From contig OY760934.1 in assembly GCA_963664245.1 (NCBI GenBank), positions 1,178,001 to 1,242,000 of the forward strand: a stretch of DNA of 64,000 bases, written 5' to 3'. The notes under the pieces are model-generated. The model was not told the DNA's origin. It worked only from the letters and a program-made list of their open reading frames with translations, and searched no databases. A program made the position numbers and the translations under genes. Source of the DNA: GCA-2711565 sp963664245. Lineage in GTDB: Bacteria; Bacteroidota; Bacteroidia; Bacteroidales; GCA-2711565. Positions 1 through 8,879 of this stretch are shown in pieces. Within the stretch, counting starts at the first letter, position 1, and each line of letters starts with the position of its first letter.

Positions 1-440
1 AAAATCCACACCCAGGCTCCATTTTCCGAGTAATTTCCGGCTACCTGGAAAATAGCCATCGGAATAAATATAAACAAGGGCAAGAAATTAAAACCGCTTA
101 ACAACGCTTTTGATAGCAAATAATGAACAATGGTCCCTTTTCGTATCGGCAAATGCAAATACGGTTGAACCTTCATTACTGGAAGATTTTGCAGCATAAA
201 CCGCAGGATCAGGTCAAAGGCAAAATAGTACAATAAATAACTGTTAAATTTTGTAACCGGATGATCGTTTGGGAACAATTCGTGCCATTTATCGCCCAGG
301 TAAATACCGACAACAAGGGCCTCTAAAACCAGGATCAGGACAATTAAACCCAGGAAAATATTTACCGCCAGATTCTTTTGAAAAATCGGCGAGCGGGTTG
401 CCTGCTTCCACTGGTGACTAATAAACCATTTAATTAACAT
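1..440 (-). CDS. DUF5687 family membrane protein (3' end outside window)
   Basis: My own translation of the reverse strand from the ATG at 440 stays open to base 1, so the C-terminus lies outside the window. It begins MLIKWFISHQWKQATRSP, followed by a hydrophobic stretch at about residues 25-47 (LGLIVLILVLEALVVGIYL) and another at about 115-135. The W-K-x-x-x-R-S start and the later LPIRKGTIVHYLLSKAL stretch match what I know of DUF5687, a Bacteroidota family of integral membrane proteins usually paired with an ABC ATPase and probably acting as a permease. That ATPase would be expected beyond the left edge. The transported substrate cannot be told from the sequence. Confidence 0.75.
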   Translation of the reverse strand, partial: MLIKWFISHQWKQATRSPIFQKNLAVNIFLGLIVLILVLEALVVGIYLGDKWHELFPNDHPVTKFNSYLLYYFAFDLILRFMLQNLPVMKVQPYLHLPIRKGTIVHYLLSKALLSGFNFLPLFIFIPMAIFQVAGNYSENGAWVWI

Positions 441-514
441 TGATTATTTTTTATTAATGATTGATTGATTCTAGTATTTAGTATAAAGATATCGCGTTTT
501 ATTACAAGCCGCGC

Positions 515-841
515 TTATTTTAATTTCGGATTATTCAGGTGACGCTCGCCATCCCTGGCATTTTTCTTTTCCAGATTTTTTTTAAAGGCTTCGGTCAAAT
601 CCACTCCCGTTTGGTTCGCCAAGCAAATCAGCACAAATAACACATCAGCAAATTCATCGGCCAGATTAATTTCTTCGTCCGATTTTTTAAACGATTGCTC
701 CCCGTATTTGCGGGCAATGATCCGAGCCACCTCCCCTACCTCTTCCATCAGCAAAGCCGTGTTTGTTAACTCGTTAAAATAGCGTACACCTTTTGAGTTG
801 ATCCACTCATCTACAATTGATTGGGCTTCTTTTAGGGTCAT
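515..841 (-). CDS. MazG-like nucleotide pyrophosphohydrolase
   Basis: A 108-residue all-helical protein of the MazG/dUTPase superfamily, which hydrolyses (d)NTPs to monophosphates and pyrophosphate as a house-cleaning enzyme. The metal-binding pattern is visible as E-E-V-G-E near residues 34-38 and D-E-F-A-D about 26 residues later, the EExxE...ExxD arrangement of the family. I start it at the ATG at 841 (MTLKEAQSIVDEW); a start seven codons upstream at 862 is possible but adds only MGIKTLV. It is transcribed divergently from the methyltransferase gene. Nucleotide preference is unknown. Confidence 0.85.
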   Translation of the reverse strand: MTLKEAQSIVDEWINSKGVRYFNELTNTALLMEEVGEVARIIARKYGEQSFKKSDEEINLADEFADVLFVLICLANQTGVDLTEAFKKNLEKKNARDGERHLNNPKLK

Positions 842-891
842 GACTAACGTTTTAATCCCCAAAAATAAAAATTTGCCTCGATTATAATTCC

Positions 892-899
892 TAAATTTG
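892..899 (+). promoter_or_regulatory. Putative -7 box (TAAATTTG) for the THUMP methyltransferase gene
   Basis: TAAATTTG matches the Bacteroidota -7 consensus TAnnTTTG. A TTTG at 872-875 could be the -33 element, but the spacing of 16 is short. Transcription would start near 904, about 39 bases before the ATG at 943. Confidence 0.4.
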
Positions 900-942
900 T
901 TTAAAATTCAAAATATTGAAGGATAAAAATCAAAATTTTCAG

Positions 943-2088
943 ATGATTGCCAAAACTTTTTTCGGTTTGGAAGAAGTTTTAGCTGAAGAATTACGGGAAA
1001 TCGGAGCCCTGGAAGTAGAGCCCATCAATCGTGCAGTAAGTTTTAAAGGCGATTTATCCGTGCTGTACAAAGCCAATTATTTGTGCTATACAGCCATCCG
1101 AGTTTTAAAACCCATTGCAACATTTCAGGTCTCGGACGAAGAAGAACTTTATAAAGAAATTCACAAAATACAATGGTGGCGGTACATGGACGTAGACCAA
1201 ACCCTGGCCATTGATGCGGTAATAAGCCAATCAAAAATTACCCATTCAAAATTTGCCTCACTAAAAGCCAAGGATGCTATTGTTGATGCTTTCCGCGATA
1301 AATTTAAACGGCGTCCTTCCGTCAATCCGGAAACCCCCGACTTACGAATCAACATCCATATATTTAAAGAAAATTGTACTGTTTCTCTTGATAGTTCGGG
1401 CGATTCTTTACACAAAAGAGGCTACCGCATCTCAGTTGACAAAGCTCCGCTAAATGAAGTGTTAGCCGCCGGATTAATCAAACTAAGCGGCTGGAAGGGC
1501 GAAACCAATTTTATGGATCCCATGTGCGGATCGGGCACCCTCCTGATAGAAGCAGCTTTGCAGGCCTTTGGAGTTCCTCCGGGTTATTACCGCAAAGATT
1601 TTGGCTTTATGCACTGGAAAGATTTTAATAAAGAAGGTTGGGGGAAAATCAAAGACGATGCCGTTGATTTGCAAAAAGATTTTGAACACCGTATTATCGG
1701 CTCCGACCGTTCTTACAAGGCCATCAGCATTGCCCGCGAAAACCTGAAAAGTGCCAAATTTCATAAAGATATCGAACTTACAAAGTGTTCTTTTGAAGAT
1801 TTAAAACTCGATATTGATGAGGGAGTAATGGTTTGCAACCCGCCGTACGACGAACGCCTTAGTGTGGAAGATATCAAAGGGCTTTACCAAATGATTGGCG
1901 ACCAGATGAAGCAAAAGCTACAGGGATTCAATGCCTGGGTATTAAGCGGCAACCTGGAAGTGCTGAAATTTGTAGGCTTGCGCCCGTCGAGAAAAATTGT
2001 CGTTTATAACGGCCCCATTGAGTGCCGTTTCGCTAAATTTGAAATTTATAAAGGAAGTAAAAAAGCTAAATTCCAAAACGAGGAATAG
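943..2088 (+). CDS. THUMP domain class I SAM-dependent rRNA methyltransferase (RlmL-like)
   Basis: A 381-residue protein of the RlmL/YpsC type, predicted to methylate guanine N2 in 23S rRNA. It has an N-terminal ferredoxin-like/THUMP region (about 1-155) that binds RNA, then a Rossmann methyltransferase domain. The SAM-binding motif reads FMDPMCGSGTLLIEAAL, and the catalytic N-P-P-Y motif appears as VCNPPYDERL. It corresponds to the first half of the E. coli RlmKL fusion. I choose the ATG at 943 because MIAKTFFGLEEVL is the usual family start; a TTG at 916 in the same frame would add nine unusual residues. priA starts 12 bases downstream, suggesting co-transcription. Confidence 0.9.
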   Translation: MIAKTFFGLEEVLAEELREIGALEVEPINRAVSFKGDLSVLYKANYLCYTAIRVLKPIATFQVSDEEELYKEIHKIQWWRYMDVDQTLAIDAVISQSKITHSKFASLKAKDAIVDAFRDKFKRRPSVNPETPDLRINIHIFKENCTVSLDSSGDSLHKRGYRISVDKAPLNEVLAAGLIKLSGWKGETNFMDPMCGSGTLLIEAALQAFGVPPGYYRKDFGFMHWKDFNKEGWGKIKDDAVDLQKDFEHRIIGSDRSYKAISIARENLKSAKFHKDIELTKCSFEDLKLDIDEGVMVCNPPYDERLSVEDIKGLYQMIGDQMKQKLQGFNAWVLSGNLEVLKFVGLRPSRKIVVYNGPIECRFAKFEIYKGSKKAKFQNEE

Positions 2089-2100
2089 CCAAAATAAACC

Positions 2101-4587
2101 ATGGAAAGAACCACGCTTTTTGTCGATATTATTTTACCGCTCCCGGTACCCGGTACGTTTACCTACCGTGTTCCGTTTGAGTTTAACGAGTATGTTAAAG
2201 TCGGGCAAAGAGTCGTGATCCAGTTTGGGCGAAAAAAGATTTATACGGGGCTGATCCGCAACATTCACCAAAAGGTTCCGGCACACGAACCCAAGTACAT
2301 TCTCTCCATCCTGGATGAAGAACCATTGGTTAACGAAACACAATTTCGGTTCTGGGAATGGATCGCCAATTATTACATGAGCACCGTTGGAGAAGTGATG
2401 AACGTGGCTCTTCCGCAGGGATTAAAACTGGTGAGTGAATCCAGCATTATATTATCGCCGGGTTTCGATCCCGACCTGTACCCCTTGAGCGAATACGAGC
2501 ACCATGTTACCGAAGCACTTCTGAACCGGAAGAAACTAAGCATTACCGACATTACCAAAATCACCGGTTTGCAAAAAACCATCCCGCTGATTAAAACCAT
2601 GATTGACAAAGGAATCATTATGGTTGAAGAAGAATTGTACGATGCTTACAAGCCGAAAACAGAAACTTACGTTTGTCTGCACGAAGAAATCAAAGACAAC
2701 GAACAAAAGATGCGGGAAATTTTTGAGGAGCTGAACAAAAGAGCGTTCAAACAGTTGCAGGTGTTGATGGCACTGATGAATCTCAGCATGAACGGGGAAG
2801 AACAGCGGGATGAAATTCTCCAATCCGAGTTACTGAAAATCGTGGATGCCAGCCAGGCACAAATCAAGGCACTGGAAGAAAAAGGCATTATCAAAACTTA
2901 TAAAAAAGTGAGTTCGCGCCTGTCGTACCAACAAGCCTCAAAAGAAGTAAAATCCATTGAGCTTAGCGAAGACCAGCAAAAAGCCATGGAGCAAATCGGG
3001 TCTGCGTTTGAAGAAAAAGACGTGGTACTTTTTCACGGGGTAACTTCCAGCGGGAAGACCGAAATTTACATCAAGCTTATTGAAAAAGCCCTGAAAGAAG
3101 GCAAGCAAGTGCTTTACCTCCTCCCAGAAATTGCGTTGACCACACAAATTATTGTCCGCCTGCAACGTTATTTCGGCGAGAAAATCGGGGTCTACCACTC
3201 GCGTTACAACAAAAATGAGAAGGTTGAAATCTGGAACAAAGTTTTAAATAATGATCCGGAGGCTGAGCCTTATCAAATCATTCTCGGCCCACGATCGGCA
3301 CTTTTTCTTCCTTATGAAAACCTCGGGCTGATTATCGTTGACGAGGAACACGACAACTCTTACAAACAGTTTGACCCGGCACCCCGTTACAACGCGCGCG
3401 ATTCGGCCATTTACCTGGCCAACCTTCACGGGGCAAAAACCATTTTGGGTTCTGCCACTCCCTCTGTTGAAAGTTATTATAATTCGACTCACGAAAAATA
3501 CGCCTTGGTTGAACTGAACAAGCGTTACGGGGGCATACAAATGCCGGAAATTTTGGTGGCCGACATCAAAACCGAAACCAAGCGCAAACAAATGCACTCG
3601 CATTTTTCCTCCTTTTTGCTGAAACACGTTGAGGAAGCCTTGGAAAACAAAGAGCAGGTGATTTTATTCCAGAACCGCCGGGGATTCTCGCTTCGCCTGG
3701 AATGCGAAACCTGTGGATGGACGCCGGAATGCATAAATTGCGACGTCACCCTCACCTACCATAAAAAAAGTAATCATTTGCGCTGCCATTATTGCGGCTA
3801 TGCAAATTCGGTTCCTTCTCACTGCCCCAAATGCAACTCCACTAAAATTTTAATGCGTGGTTTTGGAACCGAAAAAATTGAAGAAGAACTATCAACTATT
3901 TTGCCGGAGGCGAATATTGTCCGCATGGATTTGGACACCACCCGTGCAAAAAATGCCTACCAGCGAATCATCACCGATTTTGAAGACCGGAAAATTGATA
4001 TTTTAGTGGGAACCCAAATGGTTACCAAAGGCCTGGATTTTGACAATGTAAGCATCGTTGGGATTTTAAATGCCGACAATATGCTTTCGTACCCCGATTT
4101 CAGGGCCCCCGAACGTAGCTACCAGCTCATGGCTCAGGTGAGCGGACGTGCCGGACGGAAAAACAAACGTGGAAAAGTAATCATCCAAACCTATAATCCG
4201 TATCACACCATTATCAGGAATGTGATCGATAACGATTACCTGAAAACCTACAAAGAAATCATTTTGGAGCGACGGAATTTCAATTATCCTCCTTTTTCCC
4301 GTTTGGTTGAAATCCGTTTAAAATACAAAGAATATAAACTACTTAACGAAGCTGCCGATGTGCTGGCCGGCATGCTCAGGGATGATTTCGGGAAACGGAT
4401 TTTAGGTCCCGAATACCCCATTGTAAGCCGCATCAGAAATCTTTTCATCAAAACAATTTTGGTTAAAATTGAACGCGATAAATCCCTAATAGCTGCCAAA
4501 GAACTTTTAAACGGAAAGATTGAAGCTTTTAAAGCATTGAAAGAATATAAATCAGTACAAATTATTACAGACGTTGATCCGCAATAA
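2101..4587 (+). CDS. priA: Primosomal protein N' (PriA), replication restart helicase
   Basis: An 828-residue superfamily 2 3'-5' DNA helicase that recognises stalled forks and reloads the replisome. The N-terminal DNA-binding domain starts with the family pattern FVDIILPLPVPGTFTYRVP. Walker A is GVTSSGKTE with Lys319, and Walker B is DEEHD at 414-418. The zinc-binding insert has paired cysteines (CETCGWTPEC, CHYCGY, CPKC), and the late helicase motif GTQMVTKGLDF is present. The length is normal for Bacteroidota PriA. It lies between a methyltransferase gene (12-base gap) and a thioesterase gene (2-base gap), so the three form a probable operon. Confidence 0.97.
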   Translation: MERTTLFVDIILPLPVPGTFTYRVPFEFNEYVKVGQRVVIQFGRKKIYTGLIRNIHQKVPAHEPKYILSILDEEPLVNETQFRFWEWIANYYMSTVGEVMNVALPQGLKLVSESSIILSPGFDPDLYPLSEYEHHVTEALLNRKKLSITDITKITGLQKTIPLIKTMIDKGIIMVEEELYDAYKPKTETYVCLHEEIKDNEQKMREIFEELNKRAFKQLQVLMALMNLSMNGEEQRDEILQSELLKIVDASQAQIKALEEKGIIKTYKKVSSRLSYQQASKEVKSIELSEDQQKAMEQIGSAFEEKDVVLFHGVTSSGKTEIYIKLIEKALKEGKQVLYLLPEIALTTQIIVRLQRYFGEKIGVYHSRYNKNEKVEIWNKVLNNDPEAEPYQIILGPRSALFLPYENLGLIIVDEEHDNSYKQFDPAPRYNARDSAIYLANLHGAKTILGSATPSVESYYNSTHEKYALVELNKRYGGIQMPEILVADIKTETKRKQMHSHFSSFLLKHVEEALENKEQVILFQNRRGFSLRLECETCGWTPECINCDVTLTYHKKSNHLRCHYCGYANSVPSHCPKCNSTKILMRGFGTEKIEEELSTILPEANIVRMDLDTTRAKNAYQRIITDFEDRKIDILVGTQMVTKGLDFDNVSIVGILNADNMLSYPDFRAPERSYQLMAQVSGRAGRKNKRGKVIIQTYNPYHTIIRNVIDNDYLKTYKEIILERRNFNYPPFSRLVEIRLKYKEYKLLNEAADVLAGMLRDDFGKRILGPEYPIVSRIRNLFIKTILVKIERDKSLIAAKELLNGKIEAFKALKEYKSVQIITDVDPQ

Positions 4588-4589
4588 AA

Positions 4590-4994
4590 ATGGAAGAATT
4601 TCAATTTAGCATAGAATTAGACGTTCGCGATTACGAATGCGACATGCAGGGCGTTGTAAACAATTCGGTTTACCAAAATTACCTGGAACACACCCGCCAT
4701 AAATATTTAAAATCAATCGGACTTGATTTTGCGGTTCTTACCGAAAAGCAAATTAACCTGATGGTTACGCGCGTGGAGATTGATTATAAAGCTCCCTTAA
4801 GGAGCGGTGAAAGTTTTATTTCCGGACTCAGGATGGTACGGATTTCGGCTTTGCGTTTTGGGTTCGAACAATTTATTTACCGAAAAACGGATCAAAAACT
4901 AATGATAAAAGCCCTGGTTACCGGAACCAGCGTAAACGGCAAAGGCCGCCCGGAACTTCCACAAGAACTAATTAAGGTGTGGGGCCTCGGGTAA
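4590..4994 (+). CDS. Acyl-CoA thioesterase, 4HBT hot-dog fold (YbgC/FadM type)
   Basis: A 134-residue single hot-dog domain. The N-terminal motif DVRDYECDMQGVVNNSVY follows the 4HBT pattern in which an Asp precedes G-V-V-x-N/H. The next motif, YLEHTRHKYLKSIGLD, is the start of the core helix. Such enzymes hydrolyse short- or aromatic-chain acyl-CoA. The start is two bases after the priA stop, which suggests shared transcription without a functional link. The substrate cannot be assigned. Confidence 0.88.
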   Translation: MEEFQFSIELDVRDYECDMQGVVNNSVYQNYLEHTRHKYLKSIGLDFAVLTEKQINLMVTRVEIDYKAPLRSGESFISGLRMVRISALRFGFEQFIYRKTDQKLMIKALVTGTSVNGKGRPELPQELIKVWGLG

Positions 4995-5082
4995 ATTTCA
5001 GCTGATATTAGCCTGACTACACTTCAGTCTGCATTAACAACATTTTGGTACAAGAAGAACCGGATTAAATTTCAGAAAGCAG

Positions 5083-5090
5083 TAATTTTG
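5083..5090 (+). promoter_or_regulatory. Putative -7 box (TAATTTTG) for the cyclase/barrel genes
   Basis: TAATTTTG fits TAnnTTTG and lies 32 bases before the ATG at 5123, giving a short leader of about 27 bases. No well-placed -33 TTTG was found. Confidence 0.4.
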
Positions 5091-5122
5091 CATTATATTT
5101 ATCATTTTGTAATATTTTGTTC

Positions 5123-6232
5123 ATGAAGATTGATCCAGTTGTAAAGGTTAAGATTAGAGAATTGGCAATCATTATTCTCCTGTGGATTATTTCAATCCGG
5201 ATTTTTATTTTATTTTATTTTATCAGCCGGGGAAATGATATTGCTGCTATGACCCAGGAACCAAAGGCTTTGGCTCTCCTTACCCAAAGTTTAACCAATG
5301 GAACCATTGCAGGTATTATCATCGGCTTGATTACCGGGTTTTTCGAGCTTTTCGTCTTCCCGAAAGCTTATCGCCACAAACCTATAATACAAGTGCTCAC
5401 TTTTAAGGTACTACTTTACTTGGCCGTAATGTCTTTTATTTCTTTAATTGCTTTATACGTTTACGAATGTGGTTATAACGACAAAGATTTTAATGAATAC
5501 CTGGCTTTGGTTCAACGACACATGAGTTCCCGAACCTATTTTGCTATCTTCGGCTTCGGGCTACTAATCAGCATTGAGGTTAACATGCTTATTTTTATCC
5601 GAAATAAAATCGGCACAAGGGTTTTTCTTCCTCTAATTTTGGGCAAATACCACATCCCCCGCCGGGAAGATCGTATTTTTTCATTCATCGATCTGAAATC
5701 GTCTGTTGAGATTGCCGAAAAGTTAAAAGAAACCGATTATAGTTTGCTTCTGCAGGATTGCTTCAAAGACCTCCAAGACATTATTATCCGCCATAAAGGA
5801 CAAATTTATCAATTCGTAGGCGACGAATGTGTCATCACCTGGAAAGTCAAAAAAAGAACCGATTTTAATAATCCGATCCGTTTATTTTTCGCTTACAAAA
5901 AACTTCTAAAACAAAAAGAAACTTACTATAAAAAAAAGTACAACATTTTACCCGAATTCAAAGGGGCAATCCACTCCGGTATTGTTTCCAGTGCTGAAGT
6001 TGGCGGAGACATCAAAAGCGAGATTGCCTATCACGGCGATGTATTGAACACCTCGGCCCGTATAATGGAAATGTGTAAAAAATATGGCGAAGACCTTTTA
6101 GTTACCGATCAATACTTAAACCGAACCCACGATATTGAAAATGAATTCGAGATTGAATTTAAAGAGAAAGTAATTTTGCGGGGGAAAAACTTGATGCAAA
6201 AAATATACTGTGCCAGAGAATACAAAAAATGA
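5123..6232 (+). CDS. Membrane-anchored class III nucleotidyl cyclase
   Basis: A 369-residue protein with about four N-terminal membrane helices (residues ~12-165) followed by a cytoplasmic class III cyclase domain. Metal-binding Asp190 lies in FIDLKSS and Asp234 in FVGDEC. The late catalytic segment GDVLNTSAR carries Asn309 and Arg313, so the domain looks active. By hand alignment the two positions that select adenine in classical enzymes (Lys four before the second Asp, and Asp/Thr four before the GD Asp) are Gln230 and Ala302, so the product may not be cAMP. I use the ATG at 5123 rather than the TTG at 5117. Its stop overlaps the next start by four bases (ATGA), indicating translational coupling to the barrel protein. 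Confidence 0.85.
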   Translation: MKIDPVVKVKIRELAIIILLWIISIRIFILFYFISRGNDIAAMTQEPKALALLTQSLTNGTIAGIIIGLITGFFELFVFPKAYRHKPIIQVLTFKVLLYLAVMSFISLIALYVYECGYNDKDFNEYLALVQRHMSSRTYFAIFGFGLLISIEVNMLIFIRNKIGTRVFLPLILGKYHIPRREDRIFSFIDLKSSVEIAEKLKETDYSLLLQDCFKDLQDIIIRHKGQIYQFVGDECVITWKVKKRTDFNNPIRLFFAYKKLLKQKETYYKKKYNILPEFKGAIHSGIVSSAEVGGDIKSEIAYHGDVLNTSARIMEMCKKYGEDLLVTDQYLNRTHDIENEFEIEFKEKVILRGKNLMQKIYCAREYKK

Positions 6233-8817
6233 GACATTTATTCATCATCACTTTTATTTCCATAAACTGTTTTATTTATGCCCAACAGCTTGACTCGACT
6301 AACATCGAACAAAAAAACGACAGCATTGTATATAAAGCATTGACCGACATTTACCAAGCCGATGGTTCAAAAATATTCTGGATGGGTAAAAATTATCGTA
6401 TAGAATGGAACACCAAAGTTCACTACCCTGTTTTTAATATTGCTTCAACAAAAGGAGGCTTATCCATTTTAAAAAAAGGAGGCGGACAACAAACAACTTC
6501 GGTTCGTTTAGCCGATAAAAAAGGAAAACAATACGTGTTGCGTTCGGTCAATAAAAATGTAACCAAAGCCCTTAACCACATAATGCGGGGTACTTTTGTG
6601 CAAGATATTGTTCAGGACGGAATTTCGGCCTCGCACCCCTTTGCTGCACTAACGGTTCCTACCCTGGCCAATGCCATCGGTGTTTTTCATACGAACCCTA
6701 AATTGTATTGGATTCCGGATGATCCCCAATTAGGAGAATACAGAACAGTTCTTTCCAACAATGTTTTTCTTTTTGAAGAACGCCCCGACGAAGATTGCTC
6801 GCAGATTGCCAGCTTCGGTTACTCCGAAAATGTACGTGGAACACCAAAAACCCTGGAGAAAATCCAAAATGATCACGACCACATCATCGATCAAAAAGCG
6901 GTTTTAAGAGCTCGTTTGTTCGACATGCTCATTAACGACTGGGACCGCCACGATGACCAGTGGCGCTGGGCCACATTTAAAAAAGACGGAACAACCATTT
7001 ACAAACCCATCCCCCGCGACCGCGACCAGGTATTTTTTGTAAACGAAGGTCTACTGATGTGGATCATCAGCCGCGATTTTTTGATGCCCAAATTCCAAGG
7101 GTTCGATCATAAAATCCGCAATGTAAAAGGACTGGGATTTAATGCCCGCTATTTCGACCGCAGCTTTTTGAACGAACCAGATCTGGACGACTGGATTGAA
7201 GAAGCAAAATTCATAAAGCAACATATAACCCCTGAAATCATTGATGAAGCCATCCGGGAAATGCCCCCGGAAATTTGCGCTATTTCGGGCGAGGAAATTA
7301 AAAGCAAGCTTCTGTCGCGCCTGAACGACCTGCCCAAATATGCCAAACAATATTACCAATATCTATCGGAAGCCGTTGATGTTGTTGGCACCAACAAACG
7401 GGATTATTTTAAAGTAAACCACCTCGAAAATGGGGATATGAAAGTTGAAGTTTATAAGCTCTCCAGCAAAAAAGGGGAAACCAAAGAGCTGAAATACCAA
7501 CGACTTTTCAAATACGGGGAAACCAAAGAAGTTCGGTTATATGGCCTGGCAAATAAGGACCGTTTCGACATCTCCGGAAATTCGGACAAAGGAATTAAGT
7601 TACACATGATTGGGGGAAAGGGGGAAGATTGCTTTAACGACGACTCTCAAATCAGTGGTTGTTCCAAAAAGAATATTATCTACGACCGATCTGATAAACA
7701 AAATGAGTTTAACATTGGAAAAGAAAGTAGGTTAAAACTTTCAAAAGATACACTCAACAACTATTACGACCGGAAATTATACAAATACAACCGTAATATT
7801 CCGCTGGCATCCATTGGTTACAACATTGACGATGGATTAATTTTAGGCGGAGGAATGTACTTTAAACGCTATCATTTCAGGGATTCAACTTTTCAGCGGA
7901 TTACAGCAAATTACGCCTACCGCACCACAGCCTTTGCGCTCAAATATTCGGGCTTATTCTCTGCCATTTCAAAAACATACAATCTTAAGGTTGACGGAGA
8001 AATAAGTGTTCCTCGAAACGTTGACAATTTTTTTGGCTTGGGGAACGACAGTCAAAAATTAACCGACGATAAAAGTTATTACCGTGTTCGGAGCAAATTA
8101 ATTGACGTGAGTTCTTCGCTGGAAAGAAAAGTTGGGAAAAAGAGCAAATGGTCGTTCGGGGCTTTTTATAAATACGTTGAAATCAGGGATACTGCCAATC
8201 GTTTTATCAGCACACTCTACCCCGATGTTTTAAGTTCGAACCAATTGAGTCCAAAACACTTTTCCGGGATTAGCACCACCTTTGATTACGATAACCGGAA
8301 TAATCCAATCAATCCTTCGAAAGGAAGCCGGTGGATCACCCAACTAAAGTTTTACCGGGATTTCAGCAATGCCAATCATTTTATTAAGCTTAAATCGGAC
8401 TTTAGTTTTTATACTTCAATCAATAAAGACCCGAGGTATGTTTTAGCCTTAAGGTTTGGTGGGGCAAGTAATTTCTGCGATTATGATTTTTATCATGCCA
8501 ATTACCTGGGCGGGAAAAATTACTTACGCGGATATCGCAGCTACCGCTTTGGCGGCGACCATTACCTCTACCAAAACACCGAATTCAGGATCACCTTGAA
8601 AAACATCCGCAACTATTATTTTGTAGGACAATGGGGCTTGCTCTTCTTCCACGATATCGGGAGGGTTTGGCTGAAAGACGAAAAATCAAACAAGTGGCAC
8701 AACGGTTACGGTTTGGGAGCCTGGGTGAACCCATTTAATGCAACCATCGTAAACCTAACTTTTAATTCCTCCAGTGAAGAAAATATATTGGTGCTTAATA
8801 TAAGTTTTTTGTTCTAA
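6229..8817 (+). CDS. Outer-membrane Omp85-like barrel with N-terminal kinase-like domain
   Basis: An 862-residue exported protein with a signal peptide (MRHLFIITFISINCFIYA, then QQ). Residues ~75-400 resemble an atypical protein/lipid kinase fold. There is a glycine-rich KKGGGQQTTSVRL followed by QYVLRSVNK, and a hinge-like FLFEERP. The catalytic-loop-like LFDMLINDWDRHDDQW holds Asn236, Asp239 and His241, and IPRDRDQVF holds Asp264/Asp266, resembling the metal-binding Asp. The C-terminal ~350 residues are a D15/BamA-type surface antigen with alternating strands, NPINPSKGSRW and LGGKNYLRGYRSYRFGG. The last strand ends LNISFLF, a normal BAM signal ending in Phe. It overlaps the cyclase gene by four bases. 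The barrel is well supported; kinase activity is inference. Confidence 0.8.
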   Translation: MRHLFIITFISINCFIYAQQLDSTNIEQKNDSIVYKALTDIYQADGSKIFWMGKNYRIEWNTKVHYPVFNIASTKGGLSILKKGGGQQTTSVRLADKKGKQYVLRSVNKNVTKALNHIMRGTFVQDIVQDGISASHPFAALTVPTLANAIGVFHTNPKLYWIPDDPQLGEYRTVLSNNVFLFEERPDEDCSQIASFGYSENVRGTPKTLEKIQNDHDHIIDQKAVLRARLFDMLINDWDRHDDQWRWATFKKDGTTIYKPIPRDRDQVFFVNEGLLMWIISRDFLMPKFQGFDHKIRNVKGLGFNARYFDRSFLNEPDLDDWIEEAKFIKQHITPEIIDEAIREMPPEICAISGEEIKSKLLSRLNDLPKYAKQYYQYLSEAVDVVGTNKRDYFKVNHLENGDMKVEVYKLSSKKGETKELKYQRLFKYGETKEVRLYGLANKDRFDISGNSDKGIKLHMIGGKGEDCFNDDSQISGCSKKNIIYDRSDKQNEFNIGKESRLKLSKDTLNNYYDRKLYKYNRNIPLASIGYNIDDGLILGGGMYFKRYHFRDSTFQRITANYAYRTTAFALKYSGLFSAISKTYNLKVDGEISVPRNVDNFFGLGNDSQKLTDDKSYYRVRSKLIDVSSSLERKVGKKSKWSFGAFYKYVEIRDTANRFISTLYPDVLSSNQLSPKHFSGISTTFDYDNRNNPINPSKGSRWITQLKFYRDFSNANHFIKLKSDFSFYTSINKDPRYVLALRFGGASNFCDYDFYHANYLGGKNYLRGYRSYRFGGDHYLYQNTEFRITLKNIRNYYFVGQWGLLFFHDIGRVWLKDEKSNKWHNGYGLGAWVNPFNATIVNLTFNSSSEENILVLNISFLF

Positions 8818-8879
8818 AGTCGTTTAAAAACAAACCGCCTCTTTTATTTTTTGTAAATTAGAAAAATAAATAAGTTTGC

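Noticed and set aside
916..942. TTG start nine codons upstream of the THUMP methyltransferase ATG
   Set aside because: The added residues (MKDKNQNFQ) do not match the usual family start MIAKTFFGLEEVL.
8851..8878. TTG-N17-TAAGTTTG promoter match just before the HD/DUF5706 gene
   Set aside because: The -7 box ends one base before the ATG at 8880, so transcription would start inside the gene. No later in-frame start is plausible. Probably fortuitous, with expression from the upstream cyclase promoter.
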